A program made the translations under genes and the position numbers. The notes under the pieces are model-generated. The model did no database searches. It had not been told where the DNA came from and was given only the letters and a program-made list of their open reading frames with translations. DNA of 64,000 nt from Sanguibacter sp. HDW7 (GTDB lineage Bacteria > Actinomycetota > Actinomycetes > Actinomycetales > Cellulomonadaceae), in the NCBI RefSeq assembly GCF_011300875.1, contig NZ_CP049862.1, positions 2,356,001 to 2,420,000 on the forward strand, in the 5' to 3' direction. Positions 49,644 through 59,487 of the stretch are shown in pieces; position 1 is the first letter of the stretch; each line of letters begins with the position of its first letter.

Positions 49644-50593
49644 GCCCCCACGGTCCTGCGCGGTCGTCGACGACCGGACGTGCGCTCGTCGTCGGCGAGG
49701 CGCTCATCGACGTCGTCCGTCGCCGTGACGGCACCGTCGACGAGCGCCCGGGTGGCAGCCCTGCGAACGTCGCGCTGACGCTCGGTCGGCTCGCGCGCCA
49801 GGTCGACCTGCTCACGTGGATCGGCGAGGACGCGTACGGCGCGATGGTCCGCCGCTGGCTCGAGGGGTCGCGCGTCGACCTCCACCCGGGGTCGACGGGT
49901 GCGCCCGAGACCTCGCTCGCGATCGCGACCCTCGACCATCGAGGCATCGCGAGCTACGACTTCGAGCTCGAGTGGCGGCTGCCGTCGTCGGTCGACGTCG
50001 ACCCGTCCACGCTCGTCGTCCACACCGGCTCGCTCGCGACCGCGCTCGCTCCCGGCGCGGACATGGTCGCGGACCTTCTCGCGGTGCAGCGGCGGTCGTC
50101 GACGATCACGTACGACCCCAACGTGCGGCCGGCCGTCCTCGGCCATCCGCTCACCGCCGCGCCCGCCGTCGAGCGGTTCCTCATGCTCGCGGACGTCGTC
50201 AAGGTCTCCCGCACGGGTCTCGCGTGGCTCTACCCGCATCGCGCCCCGGAGGTCTCGGCCGCGCTGTGGCACAAGCGGTCGGGTGCCGTCGTCGTCCTCT
50301 CGCAGGGCGCGGAGGGCGCGAGCGCGTGGGCGTCGACGGGCCGCGTCGACGTCCCCGCGACCCCCGTCGAGGTCGCTGACACGGTCGGCGCGGGCGACGC
50401 GTTCATGGGAACGCTGCTCGACGGCCTGTGGGCGCACGACCTGCTCGGTGCGGCGCGGCGTGCGGAGCTGCGCGCGATCCCCACGGACGTGCTCACGGAG
50501 GTCCTCACGCGCGCCGTGCGCGCGGCCGCCATCACGGCGTCCCGCACAGGTGCGAACCCGCCACGACTCACGGAGCTCGACGGCGAGGTCTGA
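49640..50593 (+). CDS. PfkB family carbohydrate kinase
   Basis: A 317-residue ribokinase-fold sugar kinase. The N-terminal signature is [10 protein letters not shown]...[16 protein letters not shown], and the C-terminal signature [19 protein letters not shown] contains the catalytic Asp and anion hole. It resembles fructokinases. GTG at 49640 overlaps the xseB stop (GTGA). The neighbours do not reveal the sugar. Confidence 0.93.
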   Translation: MSPHGPARSSTTGRALVVGEALIDVVRRRDGTVDERPGGSPANVALTLGRLARQVDLLTWIGEDAYGAMVRRWLEGSRVDLHPGSTGAPETSLAIATLDHRGIASYDFELEWRLPSSVDVDPSTLVVHTGSLATALAPGADMVADLLAVQRRSSTITYDPNVRPAVLGHPLTAAPAVERFLMLADVVKVSRTGLAWLYPHRAPEVSAALWHKRSGAVVVLSQGAEGASAWASTGRVDVPATPVEVADTVGAGDAFMGTLLDGLWAHDLLGAARRAELRAIPTDVLTEVLTRAVRAAAITASRTGANPPRLTELDGEV

Positions 50594-50687
50594 ACGCACC
50601 GACGCCCGGACGTGCCCGGGCATCCTGACGTGCGGTCATCTCGTGGACGCACCTGCGCCCGACGCCACCCGGGAGCACAATGCGGTC

Positions 50688-51347
50688 ATGACGACGAACC
50701 CTGTGCCCCAGCCCGTCGACTCGCCCGCCGCCGCGTGGGCCGCCCTCAAGGCGGGCAACGCCCGCTTCGTGTCGGACGCGATGCTCCATCCGTCCCAGGG
50801 CGCCGCCCGACGCGCGGAGCTCGCCGTCGCGCAGAACCCGTTCACGGTGATCTTCGGCTGCTCCGACTCCCGTGTCGCTGCCGAGATCATCTTCGACCAG
50901 GGCCTGGGCGACGCGTTCGTCGTCCGCACCGCGGGCCACGTGCTCGACACGACCGTCATCGGCTCGATCGAGTACGGCATCGGCATCCTCGACGCCCAGC
51001 TCATCGTCGTGCTCGCGCACGACTCGTGCGGCGCGATCGCCGCCGCCGCGCACACCCTCGCGACGGGCGAGCAGACCGACGGCTTCGTCCGCGCGGTCGT
51101 CGACCGGGTCATCCCCTCGATCGTCGGCGCGACCGGCGAGGGCGTCGACATCCTCGACCCCGACACGCTGCGCCGCCAGCACGTCCGTCACACGGTCGAC
51201 CAGCTCTACGGCTACTCGGCCGCCATCAAGGCCGAGGTCGACGCGGGCACCGTCGCGATCGTCGGCGTCGAGTACACGCTTGCCGACGGCCGGGCGACGC
51301 TCCTCTCGGTCAAGGGCGACGTCGGCGAGGAGCCGGTCGCGCACTGA
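50688..51347 (+). CDS. Beta-class carbonic anhydrase
   Basis: A 219-residue zinc enzyme interconverting CO2 and bicarbonate. Zinc ligands are Cys58 (FGCSDSR), His111 and Cys114 (HDSCGA), with the Asp60-Arg62 dyad present. RTAGHV and GSIEYGI match the family. ATG at 50688 lies six bases after CACAAT. A gene such as ppc (63144 onward) would use its bicarbonate product, though the two are not adjacent. Confidence 0.95.
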   Translation: MTTNPVPQPVDSPAAAWAALKAGNARFVSDAMLHPSQGAARRAELAVAQNPFTVIFGCSDSRVAAEIIFDQGLGDAFVVRTAGHVLDTTVIGSIEYGIGILDAQLIVVLAHDSCGAIAAAAHTLATGEQTDGFVRAVVDRVIPSIVGATGEGVDILDPDTLRRQHVRHTVDQLYGYSAAIKAEVDAGTVAIVGVEYTLADGRATLLSVKGDVGEEPVAH

Positions 51348-51351
51348 CCCA

Positions 51352-51389
51352 CCGACGGGGCGCACGCCGCAGGGCGAGCGCCCCGTCGG
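51352..51389 (+). terminator. Hairpin after carbonic anhydrase gene
   Basis: CCGACGGGGCGC and GCGCCCCGTCGG form a perfect 12-base stem with a 14-base loop, five bases after the stop codon. Confidence 0.75.
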
Positions 51390-51461
51390 CAGGTGTGACC
51401 TGGGTCCCACTCCGCACCGGCCGGGTCGATACCGACCGCCACCGTGCGGCACGATGGACCC

Positions 51462-52898
51462 ATGACTGACAACGCCGTCGGCGCCGCGCCGAACTCTGCC
51501 CAGGACGCCGACTTCCGCATCGAGCACGACACGATGGGCGAGGTCCGGGTCCCCGCCGCCGCCCTCTACCGGGCGCAGACGCAGCGCGCCGTCGAGAACT
51601 TCCCGATCTCCGGCTCCGCGCTCGAGCGCGGCCACATCGAGGCCCTCGCGCGCATCAAGAAGGCCGCGGCCCGCGCGAACGCCGAGCTCGGCGTGCTTCC
51701 CCAGGACGTCGCGGACGCGATCGTCGCAGCGGCCGACGAGGTCGCGACGGGTGCGCACGACGCCCACTTCCCGGTCGACGTCTACCAGACCGGCTCGGGC
51801 ACGTCGTCGAACATGAACACGAACGAGGTCCTCGCGACGCTCGCGACCCGCCACCTCGGCCGCGAGGTGCACCCGAACGACCACGTCAACGCGTCGCAGT
51901 CGTCGAACGACGTCTTCCCGACGTCGGCGCACGTCGCCGCGACCGCGGGCGTCGTCCTCGACCTCGTCCCCGCGCTCACGCACCTTGCGGACGTCCTCGG
52001 CGCGAAGGCTGCCGAGTTCGCGGACGTCGTGAAGTCCGGCCGCACGCACCTCATGGACGCGACGCCCGTGACGCTCGGCCAGGAGTTCGGCGGCTACGCG
52101 GCCGCGATCCGCTACGGCGTCGAGCGCCTTGAGGCGGCCCTCCCCCGCGCAGCGGAGGTCCCCCTCGGCGGCACGGCCGTCGGCACGGGCATCAACACGC
52201 CCGCGGGCTTCCCGCAGCGCGTCATCGCGCTCCTCGTCGAGGACACGGGCCTGCCGCTCACCGAGGCGCGCGACCACTTCGAGGCGCAGTCTGCCCGCGA
52301 CGGCCTCGTCGAGCTCTCGGGCGCGCTGCGCACGATCGCGGTCTCCCTCACGAAGATCTGCAACGACATCCGCTGGATGGGCTCGGGCCCCAACACGGGC
52401 CTCGGCGAGATCTTCATCCCCGACCTGCAGCCCGGCTCGTCGATCATGCCGGGCAAGGTCAACCCCGTCGTGCCGGAGGCCGTGCTCATGGTGGCCGCGC
52501 GCGTCATCGGCAACGACGCGACGGTCGCCTGGGCCGGTGCGTCGGGCTCGTTCGAGCTCAACGTGCAGATCCCCGTCATCGCGTCGGCGATCCTCGAGTC
52601 GATCCGCCTGCTCGCGAGCTCGTCGCGCGTCCTCGCGGACCGCACTGTCGCGGGCATCACGGCGAACGTCGAGCGGGCGCGCGCGCTCGCCGAGTCGTCG
52701 CCGTCGATCGTCACGCCGCTCAACCGCGTCATCGGCTACGAGGCCGCGGCAAAGGTCGCCAAGCACGCCGTCAAGGCGGGCGTCACGGTCCGTCAGGCCG
52801 TCGTCGACCTCGGCTTCGTCGAGCGTGGCGAGGTCACCGAGGCGCAGCTCGACGAGGCGCTCGACGTCATGAGCATGACCCGTCCGCCGCAGGCCTGA
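51462..52898 (+). CDS. fumC: Fumarate hydratase class II
   Basis: A 478-residue iron-independent fumarase of the TCA cycle. Signature regions are [48 protein letters not shown] and [16 protein letters not shown], the last bearing the catalytic Ser. ATG at 51462 lies six bases after CACGAT and gives the usual N-terminus [13 protein letters not shown] after about 17 residues. A strong hairpin follows. Confidence 0.97.
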   Translation: MTDNAVGAAPNSAQDADFRIEHDTMGEVRVPAAALYRAQTQRAVENFPISGSALERGHIEALARIKKAAARANAELGVLPQDVADAIVAAADEVATGAHDAHFPVDVYQTGSGTSSNMNTNEVLATLATRHLGREVHPNDHVNASQSSNDVFPTSAHVAATAGVVLDLVPALTHLADVLGAKAAEFADVVKSGRTHLMDATPVTLGQEFGGYAAAIRYGVERLEAALPRAAEVPLGGTAVGTGINTPAGFPQRVIALLVEDTGLPLTEARDHFEAQSARDGLVELSGALRTIAVSLTKICNDIRWMGSGPNTGLGEIFIPDLQPGSSIMPGKVNPVVPEAVLMVAARVIGNDATVAWAGASGSFELNVQIPVIASAILESIRLLASSSRVLADRTVAGITANVERARALAESSPSIVTPLNRVIGYEAAAKVAKHAVKAGVTVRQAVVDLGFVERGEVTEAQLDEALDVMSMTRPPQA

Positions 52899-52915
52899 GC
52901 CACGCGGCACCGCAC

Positions 52916-52949
52916 CCGGCCCCGGACGCCCCACGGCGTCCGGGGCCGG
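52916..52949 (+). terminator. Strong hairpin after fumC
   Basis: A perfect 15-base stem (CCGGCCCCGGACGCC and complement) with loop CCAC starts 18 bases after the fumC stop. Confidence 0.85.
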
Positions 52950-53099
52950 CGTCGTCGGGGACGGCCCCAGCGGGGCCTCAACGAGGCGGACGTAAGATCG
53001 GATGTCCCCCGCGCGACCCTCCTGGACGGAACCACGCCCACGCACGACGACGACGAGCAGCCTCACCTCACGCCCGCCGAGGGCGCCGACGCCCCTGAC

Positions 53100-54197
53100 G
53101 TGCCGCCGGTCCCCGGCCGGATCGCGCACGCACGGGCCGCGCTCGACCACCGACAGCTGCGTGGGGCGCTGCGGCTCCAGCCGGCGCGCGCACGCCGGGT
53201 CCACCTCGCCGCCGGGCTCCAGGCAGGCCTCGGGGCGCTCCTCGCACTCGGCCTCACGCACCTCTCGCCGTGGCCGACGCTCGCCGGGTTCGCGGCGCTC
53301 GGCGCGATGACGACCCTCTACGGACGTTTCGACCCGCTGCGGGCGCGTCTTCGCGTACTCGGGGTCGTCGGTCTGCTCATGGTCGGGGCGATCGCCGTGA
53401 CGAGCGTCGCGGTGCTCTGCTCGTCCGGGCTCGCGGTCCCGCTCGTCGTCCCGCTCGTCGTCGTCGGGATCGTCGCCGGAGCGTCGACCGCCGTCATGGT
53501 GTACCTCGGCATCGGCGCGCCCGGCGCGACGATCGTCGTGTTCGGCGCCGGTGCGAGCCTCGGCCCCGTCGGGAGCCTCGCCGACGTCGGCCAGCGCACC
53601 CTCGCCGGGATCTCGGGGGCGCTGCTCGCGGTCGTCCTCGTCGTCGTGACCGATCGGCTGCGGCCTCGCGTCCTGGTCCCCCCGGCGCCCCCGGGAGCGC
53701 CGCTCCCGGACGTCCCCGACGGCCGCGCGATCGTGGCGACGGGCGTGCGCGTCCTCGTCGGCGCGACCGCGGCGGGACTCGTCGCGTTCGCGGCCGGCGC
53801 CCAGCACGCGGCCTGGGCCGCGATCGGCGCCGCCGCCGTCCTCCAGGGCACGCACCTGCAGCTCCACGTCGACCGCGCCCTGCAGCGCGCGCTCGGCACG
53901 GCGGGCGGCGCGCTCGTCGCGGCGGGGCTCCTGTCGCTCGGCCTCGACTTCTGGCCCACGGTCGTCGTCGTCGCGGTCCTCCAGGTCGTCACAGAGGTGA
54001 CGATCGGACGCAGCTACGCGCTCGGCCAGCTCACCGTCACCCCGATGGCGCTGCTCGTCAGCGAGCTCGCGGCGCCGTCGGGCGGCGCGGGCCTCCCCCT
54101 CGAGCGGGTCGCCGACACCCTGCTGGGCGTCGTGCTCGGGATCCTCGCGACGGTGATCCTCAGCACCCGCGCCCAGCGCGCGCAGCACCACCCCTGA
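53100..54197 (+). CDS. FUSC-like (aromatic acid exporter family) membrane protein
   Basis: A 365-residue membrane protein with two sets of closely spaced helices (about 40-185 and 215-345) and no ATPase. This matches the compact FUSC/PF13515-type family. Segments include GLGALLALGLTHLSPWPTLAGFAALGAMTTLYGRFD and, in the second half, HAAWAAIGAAAVLQGT and QRALGTAGGALVAAGLL, the repeated FUSC block. GTG at 53100 is a minimal start. The frame is open and codon-like back to about 52980 with no ATG/GTG/TTG, so the true N-terminus is uncertain; a TAAGAT box lies at 52993. Convergent with an MFS gene. Confidence 0.75.
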   Translation: MPPVPGRIAHARAALDHRQLRGALRLQPARARRVHLAAGLQAGLGALLALGLTHLSPWPTLAGFAALGAMTTLYGRFDPLRARLRVLGVVGLLMVGAIAVTSVAVLCSSGLAVPLVVPLVVVGIVAGASTAVMVYLGIGAPGATIVVFGAGASLGPVGSLADVGQRTLAGISGALLAVVLVVVTDRLRPRVLVPPAPPGAPLPDVPDGRAIVATGVRVLVGATAAGLVAFAAGAQHAAWAAIGAAAVLQGTHLQLHVDRALQRALGTAGGALVAAGLLSLGLDFWPTVVVVAVLQVVTEVTIGRSYALGQLTVTPMALLVSELAAPSGGAGLPLERVADTLLGVVLGILATVILSTRAQRAQHHP

Positions 54198-54228
54198 CGG
54201 GGCGCGGCCCAGCCTGACAGGGCCCGGC

Positions 54229-55836
54229 TCAGTGCTGCCGCTTCTCCATCGCGAGCGCAGCGAGCAGGCCGATGACGAGCACGCCTGCGGCGAGCATCAT
54301 CGTCTGCCCGACGGCCGTCGCGAAGCCCGCGTGGACCGCGCCCGTGAACGCCTCGCGCACCTGGGCCGCGACGTCGGCCGGGACGTCCGCGGGAATGTCG
54401 AGCGACCCTGCCGCACCCAGCCCGCCGGCACCGTCGCCCGCGACCCGCGCGAGCACGCCGCGTGCGGCCTCGGGCAGGCGCGCGGCCGAGGCCGCGACGG
54501 CCGCAGGGATCTCGACCGCGAGACGCGAGGTGAGCGTCGCGACGATGACCGCGGAGCCGATGACGCCTCCGACCTGCCGGTTCATGTTGAAGGCACCCGC
54601 GCCGGCTCCGGCGGTCTCGGGAGCGAGGCCCGACGTCGCGAGCGCGGCGAGCGGCGAGAAGACCAGTCCGGTCCCGATCCCGAAGAGCACCATCGGCAGG
54701 TAGATGTGCCACACCGCGACCCCGGGCTCGACGACGAGCGCGACCCACGCGACCGAGGTCGCGAGGAAGGCGAAGCCCGCGGCGACGACCCACTTGCCGG
54801 GGACGCGGTCGGACAGGCGTCCCGCGAAGGGGGCGACGACGCCCGAGAGCAGCGAGCCCGGCAGGTTGACGAGCGCGGCGTGCAGCGGGCTCAGTCCGAG
54901 CACCTGCTGGAGGAACAGCGTCAGGGGGAAGAAGATGCCGATCATCGCGAAGGACGACACCGCGCCCGCGACGTTGGACAGCGCGAAGGTCCGGTGGGTG
55001 AAGAGCGACAGCGGCAGGAGGGCGTCGGCCCCGCGTCGCTGCTGCCACAGGATGAATGCGGCCGTGACGAGCACGCCCGCCCCGATGATCCACCACACGG
55101 TGACGGGCCCGACGACGGTGCCCCAGTCGAAGGACGCACCCTCCTGGATGCCGAAGACGAGGAGGAAGAGTCCCACGACCGACAGGACGACACCCACGGA
55201 GTCGAACGAGCGCGTGTGCGTGGGAAGGTTCGGCAGGGTGCGCAGCGCGAGGACGAGCGCGACGATGCCGACGGGGATGTTGACGTAGAAGATCCACTCC
55301 CAGCCGAGGGTCTCGACGAAGAGCCCGCCAAGGAGCGGTCCCGTGATCGTCGCGACGCCGGCGACCGACCCCCAGATGCCCATCGCCGCGCCGCGCTTCG
55401 CGGCGGGGAAGACGCGCGTGATCATCGCCATCGTCTGGGGTGTCATGAGTGCGGACCCGACGCCCTGGACGGCGCGGGCCGCGACGAGCAGCTCGATCGA
55501 CCCCGTGAGCCCCGAGAGGCCGCACGCGAGGGACGAGAGCGTGAAGACGACGAGCCCCCAGACGAAGACCGGCCGCGGCCCGAAGCGGTCGCCGAGCCTG
55601 CCCGTGACGAGCAGCAGCACCGCGAACGACAGGAGGTAGGCGCTGTTGACCCAGCCGACTGTCGTGAGCGTCGCGTCGAACGCGGCCTGCAACGTCGGGA
55701 CCGCGATGTTGACGATCGTCGTGTCGACCATGATGACGAAGAACCCGAGGCACAGCGGCGGCAGGATGCTCCACGGGCTGCGCCCGCCGAGGTCGACGAG
55801 GGGGGTGGTGCGGGGCGGTGCGGGAGTGCGGGTCAC
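54229..55836 (-). CDS. MFS drug/H+ antiporter, 14-helix DHA2 type
   Basis: A 535-residue exporter of the EmrB/QacA group. Motif D1 appears as VDTTIVNIAVPTLQAAFDATLTTVGWVNSAYLLSFA, motif A as TGRLGDRFGPRPVFVWG, and motif C as TGPLLGGLFVETLGWEWIFYVNIPVG, which is diagnostic of the family. The C-terminal loop (ARLPEAARGVLARVAGDGAGG) is long. GTG at 55836 follows a TAACCT box by five bases. No regulator gene is adjacent. Convergent with the FUSC-like gene. Confidence 0.93.
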   Translation of the reverse strand: MTRTPAPPRTTPLVDLGGRSPWSILPPLCLGFFVIMVDTTIVNIAVPTLQAAFDATLTTVGWVNSAYLLSFAVLLLVTGRLGDRFGPRPVFVWGLVVFTLSSLACGLSGLTGSIELLVAARAVQGVGSALMTPQTMAMITRVFPAAKRGAAMGIWGSVAGVATITGPLLGGLFVETLGWEWIFYVNIPVGIVALVLALRTLPNLPTHTRSFDSVGVVLSVVGLFLLVFGIQEGASFDWGTVVGPVTVWWIIGAGVLVTAAFILWQQRRGADALLPLSLFTHRTFALSNVAGAVSSFAMIGIFFPLTLFLQQVLGLSPLHAALVNLPGSLLSGVVAPFAGRLSDRVPGKWVVAAGFAFLATSVAWVALVVEPGVAVWHIYLPMVLFGIGTGLVFSPLAALATSGLAPETAGAGAGAFNMNRQVGGVIGSAVIVATLTSRLAVEIPAAVAASAARLPEAARGVLARVAGDGAGGLGAAGSLDIPADVPADVAAQVREAFTGAVHAGFATAVGQTMMLAAGVLVIGLLAALAMEKRQH

Positions 55837-55884
55837 GGTGCAGGTTAACCACGGTCGGTCCCGGCGGACAACGGCGTCCGCGGA

Positions 55885-55930
55885 CGACGCACGGCGCCGC
55901 CCCGCGTGTGCGGGACGGCGCCGTGCGTCG
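55885..55930 (-). terminator. Strong hairpin after TM2-domain gene
   Basis: A 15-base stem, one mismatch, then five more pairs close on GTGT. It begins 12 bases after the stop of the TM2 gene on the minus strand and separates it from the MFS gene. Confidence 0.85.
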
Positions 55931-55941
55931 TGCGGGACGGG

Positions 55942-56316
55942 TCAGGTCCAGTTGACGAGCTTGCGGCCGTCCTTGTCCTTGAAGGCGCCGACGGCAAGCA
56001 TGATGACGTCGATGAGCTGCCAGATACCGAAGCCACCGACGGTGAGGATCATGAGGATTCCCGTGCCGATCTTCCCGACGTAGAAGCGGTGGATCCCGAG
56101 GTAGCCGAGGAAGAACGCGAGGAGGAACGCGATGAGGATCGTCTTGTCGCTCGCGGGCGTGCCGTCGGGCGCGAAAGCCTGCCGACCCGGGCCGGTCGGC
56201 TGTCCGTAGGCCTGCGCGGGCTGCTGCGCGTACGGCTGTCCGTAGGCCTGCTGCGGCGCACCCTCCTGCGGGTAGGGCTGCTGGCCGTACGGGTTGGGCT
56301 GGTTCGGTTCGGTCAC
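55942..56316 (-). CDS. TM2 domain membrane protein
   Basis: A 124-residue protein. The N-terminal about 55 residues are rich in Pro, Gln, Tyr and Gly, with repeated (P/A)YGQP units. A TM2 domain follows: two helices (ILIAFLLAFFLGYLGIHRFYVG and GILMILTVGGFGIWQLIDVIML) joined by a tight turn with the conserved G-x-H-R-F-Y-x-G. The function of bacterial TM2 proteins is not known. GTG at 56316 has a GAGAGGGA site. Confidence 0.9.
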   Translation of the reverse strand: MTEPNQPNPYGQQPYPQEGAPQQAYGQPYAQQPAQAYGQPTGPGRQAFAPDGTPASDKTILIAFLLAFFLGYLGIHRFYVGKIGTGILMILTVGGFGIWQLIDVIMLAVGAFKDKDGRKLVNWT

Positions 56317-56449
56317 GATGTCCCTCTCGTCGATGTTCGTGCCCCCTGGGTCACGCGCACAGCGTAGCGGCACCGGGCGCTCCGCGTCGTGCGACCTGCC
56401 CCGATGCCCACAATCGGCGGCCGCGCGATGCCTCTCGGAGTGCGGAGCC

Positions 56450-57829
56450 CTACGCCGTGACGTCCTCGAGCAGCTGCGTGACGAGTGCGGCGACCGGGGA
56501 ACGCTCGGAGCGGGTGAGGGTGACGTGGGCGAAGAGCGGGTGGCCCGCGAGCTGCTCGACGACGGCCGCGACCCCGTCGTGGCGTCCGACCCGGAGGTTG
56601 TCTCGCTGAGCGACGTCGTGCGTGAGGACCACGCGGGAGTTCAGCCCGATCCGCGAGAGCACGGTGAGCAGGACGCCGCGCTCGAGCGACTGGGCCTCGT
56701 CGACGATGACGAACGCGTCGTGGAGCGAGCGGCCGCGGATGTGCGTGAGCGGCAGGACCTCGAGCAGGTCGCGCGCGACGATCTCCTCGACGACCTCCTT
56801 GGCGACGACCGAGCCGAGCGTGTCGTAGACGGCGTCCGCCCAGGGGTTCATCTTCTCGGCCTCGGTGCCGGGCAGGTAGCCGAGCTCCTGGCCGCCGACG
56901 GCGTACAGCGGCCGGAAGACCATGATGCGGCGGTGCTGGCGCTTCTCGAGGACGGCCTCGAGGCCGGCGCACAGGGCGAGCGCAGACTTGCCGGTGCCGG
57001 CGCGCCCACCGAGGGAGACGATGCCGATCGACGGGTCGGTGAGGAGGTCGATCGCGATGCGCTGCTCGGCGCTGCGTCCGCGCAGGCCGAAGACCTCGCC
57101 GTCGCCGCGCACGAGCTGGACGTGCTTGTCGGCGGTGATCCGCCCGAGCGCGGAGCCGCGCGGGGAGTGCAGGACGAGGCCGGTGTGGACGTGGGGCGTC
57201 GTCGTCTCCTGGAACGCGGTGAGCGTCTCGGCGGGCAGGTCGCTCAGCGCGAATGACTCGTGCTCCCAGAGGGCGGCCATCGTCTGCTCGGGGACGTCGA
57301 GCTCGGCGATGCCGGTGTGGCCGGGCTCGGTGGCCTGCTCGGCGCGGTACTCCTCGGCGGTCAGGCCGCACGCGGAGGCCTTGATGCGCATGGGCAGGTC
57401 CTTGGAGACGACGGTGACGTCGGCGCCCTCGGCCGCGAGGTTGGCGGCGACGGCGAGGATGCGGGAGTCGTTGTCGCCGAGGCGGAAGCCGGCGGGCAGG
57501 ACAGAGGGGTCGATGTGGTTGAGCTCGACGCGCAGCGTGCCGAGCCCGGCGCCGAGGGGCAGGGGCCGGTCGAGGCCGCCGTGGCGGACGCGCAGGTCGT
57601 CGAGCGCGCGCAGGGCGGCGCGGGCGAAGTGGCCGAGCTCTGCGTGGTGGCGCTTGGCCTCGAGCTCGGTGACGACGGTGAGCGGCAGGACGACGTCGTG
57701 CTCGGCGAACCTGCGCAGCGCGGCGGGGTCGGAGAGGAGGACGGAGGTGTCGACGACGAACGTCCGCACGGGGCCCTCACCTCCGTCGGGCCGCGTGGTC
57801 GGGGTGACCGTCGTGCTCGTGGGGTTCAT
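56450..57829 (-). CDS. PIN-PhoH fusion protein (PhoH2/YlaK type)
   Basis: A 459-residue RNA-processing protein. The PIN nuclease domain spans about 22-160 with acidic residues Asp27 (FVVDTSVLL), Glu55 (VTELEAKRH), Asp119/Asp121 (GDNDSRIL) and Asp144 (VSKDLPMR). The PhoH ATPase spans about 230-455 with Walker [10 protein letters not shown] (274-282) and Walker [12 protein letters not shown]. In mycobacteria such fusions unwind and cut RNA. ATG at 57829 has a GGGAG site. No separate antitoxin gene was recognised upstream. Confidence 0.93.
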   Translation of the reverse strand: MNPTSTTVTPTTRPDGGEGPVRTFVVDTSVLLSDPAALRRFAEHDVVLPLTVVTELEAKRHHAELGHFARAALRALDDLRVRHGGLDRPLPLGAGLGTLRVELNHIDPSVLPAGFRLGDNDSRILAVAANLAAEGADVTVVSKDLPMRIKASACGLTAEEYRAEQATEPGHTGIAELDVPEQTMAALWEHESFALSDLPAETLTAFQETTTPHVHTGLVLHSPRGSALGRITADKHVQLVRGDGEVFGLRGRSAEQRIAIDLLTDPSIGIVSLGGRAGTGKSALALCAGLEAVLEKRQHRRIMVFRPLYAVGGQELGYLPGTEAEKMNPWADAVYDTLGSVVAKEVVEEIVARDLLEVLPLTHIRGRSLHDAFVIVDEAQSLERGVLLTVLSRIGLNSRVVLTHDVAQRDNLRVGRHDGVAAVVEQLAGHPLFAHVTLTRSERSPVAALVTQLLEDVTA

Positions 57830-57984
57830 GCGGGCTCCCTGCGCTGGGGGCCGGCCTGGGTGGCAGGCCCGGGGGCGCCGGACGACGGGTGTGTCGTCCG
57901 TCACAACCAAACTACAGCGGTGTCGTTCGACCGTGAAGGGTGAAACGGGCGAACACGCGCCGAACTCCCGGCGCACACCGGGCC

Positions 57985-57990
57985 TAGGCT
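57985..57990 (+). promoter_or_regulatory. -10 box TAGGCT for leaderless amidase transcript
   Basis: TAGGCT ends six bases before the ATG at 57997. Confidence 0.55.
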
Positions 57991-57996
57991 CGGGTC

Positions 57997-59430
57997 ATGA
58001 GCGAGCTCCACGACCTCACCGCCCTCGAGACAGCAGCCGCGATCCGACGCCGCGAGACCTCCCCGACCGAGGTCGTGCGCCACGCCCTCGAGCGCGCCGA
58101 GCGCCTCGGCCCGCAGGTCGGCGCGTTCGTCACCCTCACGCCCGAGCGTGCGCTCGCCGAGGCCGCCGAGGCCGAGAAGGTCCTCGCCGCGGCCGACGAC
58201 CCCGCGGACCTGCCGCCGCTGCTCGGTGTCCCCTGCCCCGTCAAGGACCTCACGATGGTCGCCGGCGTGCGCTTCACCGCGGGTGCCGCGCTCCTCGCGG
58301 ACAACGTCGCGGAGGTCGACGACGGCGTCGTCACGCTCCTCGCCCGCGCGGGCACGGTCATGCTCGGCAAGACGACGACGCCCGAGCTCGGTCTTCCCTG
58401 CTACACCGAGCCCGAGGGCACTCCCCCGGCACGCACGCCGTGGGACTCCTCGCGCACGGCGGGCGGCTCGAGCGGCGGCGCGGCTGCGGCGGTCGCCGCG
58501 CGCATCGTGCCGGTCGCGCAGGGCAACGACGGCGGCGGCTCGATCCGCATCCCCGCGAGCGCGTGCGGTCTCGTCGGTCTCAAGCCGAGCCGCGGGCTCG
58601 TGAGCCCGGGACCGTGGGGCACGGACGGTGCGGGGCTCGCGAGCAACGGCGTCCTCACGCGTGACGTGCGGGACACGGCGGCGCTGCTCGGCGTCCTTGC
58701 GCGCCCGTGGCCGGGAGACCTGGTCGAGGCGCGGCGCCCCGCGGGCGGCTTCCTCGCGGCGCTCGACGCGCGCCCGCGCCGCCTGCGCGTCGGCCTGCTC
58801 ACGACGCCGCTCATCGCGGACGACGCCGTCGTCGACCCCGCGTGCGTCGCGGCGGCGGTGCGGACGGCCGACGACCTCGCGGCGCTCGGGCACGACGTCG
58901 TCGAAGCACCCGTCCCCTTCGCCGCCGAGGCGTGGGACGCGTTCGCCGCGCTGTGGTCCGTCATGGCGCTGCAGGTTCCGGTGCCGCCGGAGGCCGAGGG
59001 CCTGCTGCGGCCACTCACGCGCTGGCTGCGCGAGAACGGGCGGCGCGTCTCTGGCGTCGAGCACGCGGACGCGGTCGTCGCCCACCAGCGGCTCGTGCGT
59101 GCGGTCGGGCAGGCGTGGGACCACCTCGACGTCGTCGTCACGCCGACGCTCGCGCAGCCGCCGGTCCGCCCGGACCAGCTGCGGGACGACGCCGACCCGG
59201 CGGCGGACTTCGCCGCGCAGACAAGGTTCACGCCGTGGACGAGCGTCTGGAACCTCACGGGCCGTCCGGCGGTGTCGCTGCCGGTCGCGGAGGTGGTGGT
59301 CGACGGGGCGACGCTGCCGGTCGGCGTGCAGCTCGGCGGCCGCCTGGGTCACGACGCGGAGCTGCTCGCCCTCGCCGCGCGGCTCGAGGACATCCACCGC
59401 TGGCAGGACCGCCGCCCGCCCCTCTCGTGA
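57997..59430 (+). CDS. Amidase, amidase-signature family
   Basis: A 477-residue hydrolase with the Ser-cisSer-Lys triad. Lys lies in GVPCPVKDLTMVAG, the cis-Ser in TAGGSSGGAAAAVAARIVPVAQGNDGGGSIRIPAS, and the nucleophile is the Ser of GGSIRIPAS. It cleaves an amide bond. It is not clearly a GatA because it lacks gatB/gatC neighbours and carries a different C-terminal half. Convergent with the flavodoxin gene across a perfect hairpin. Confidence 0.92.
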   Translation: MSELHDLTALETAAAIRRRETSPTEVVRHALERAERLGPQVGAFVTLTPERALAEAAEAEKVLAAADDPADLPPLLGVPCPVKDLTMVAGVRFTAGAALLADNVAEVDDGVVTLLARAGTVMLGKTTTPELGLPCYTEPEGTPPARTPWDSSRTAGGSSGGAAAAVAARIVPVAQGNDGGGSIRIPASACGLVGLKPSRGLVSPGPWGTDGAGLASNGVLTRDVRDTAALLGVLARPWPGDLVEARRPAGGFLAALDARPRRLRVGLLTTPLIADDAVVDPACVAAAVRTADDLAALGHDVVEAPVPFAAEAWDAFAALWSVMALQVPVPPEAEGLLRPLTRWLRENGRRVSGVEHADAVVAHQRLVRAVGQAWDHLDVVVTPTLAQPPVRPDQLRDDADPAADFAAQTRFTPWTSVWNLTGRPAVSLPVAEVVVDGATLPVGVQLGGRLGHDAELLALAARLEDIHRWQDRRPPLS

Positions 59431-59434
59431 CCGA

Positions 59435-59472
59435 CCGCGGCCCCGTCGTCCACGATGACGACGGGGCCGCGG
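59435..59472. terminator. Bidirectional hairpin between amidase and flavodoxin genes
   Basis: A perfect 16-base stem (CCGCGGCCCCGTCGTC and complement) with loop CACGAT lies in the 57-base convergent gap. Confidence 0.85.
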
Positions 59473-59487
59473 CCGTACGTGCTGCGC

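Noticed and set aside
50568-54191. Very long minus-strand open frame of about 1200 codons opposite carbonic anhydrase, fumC and FUSC-like genes
   Set aside because: Its product is Arg/Asp/Glu/Gly-rich low-complexity sequence, it spans several clear genes and their terminators, and it reflects the scarcity of stop codons in high-GC antisense frames.
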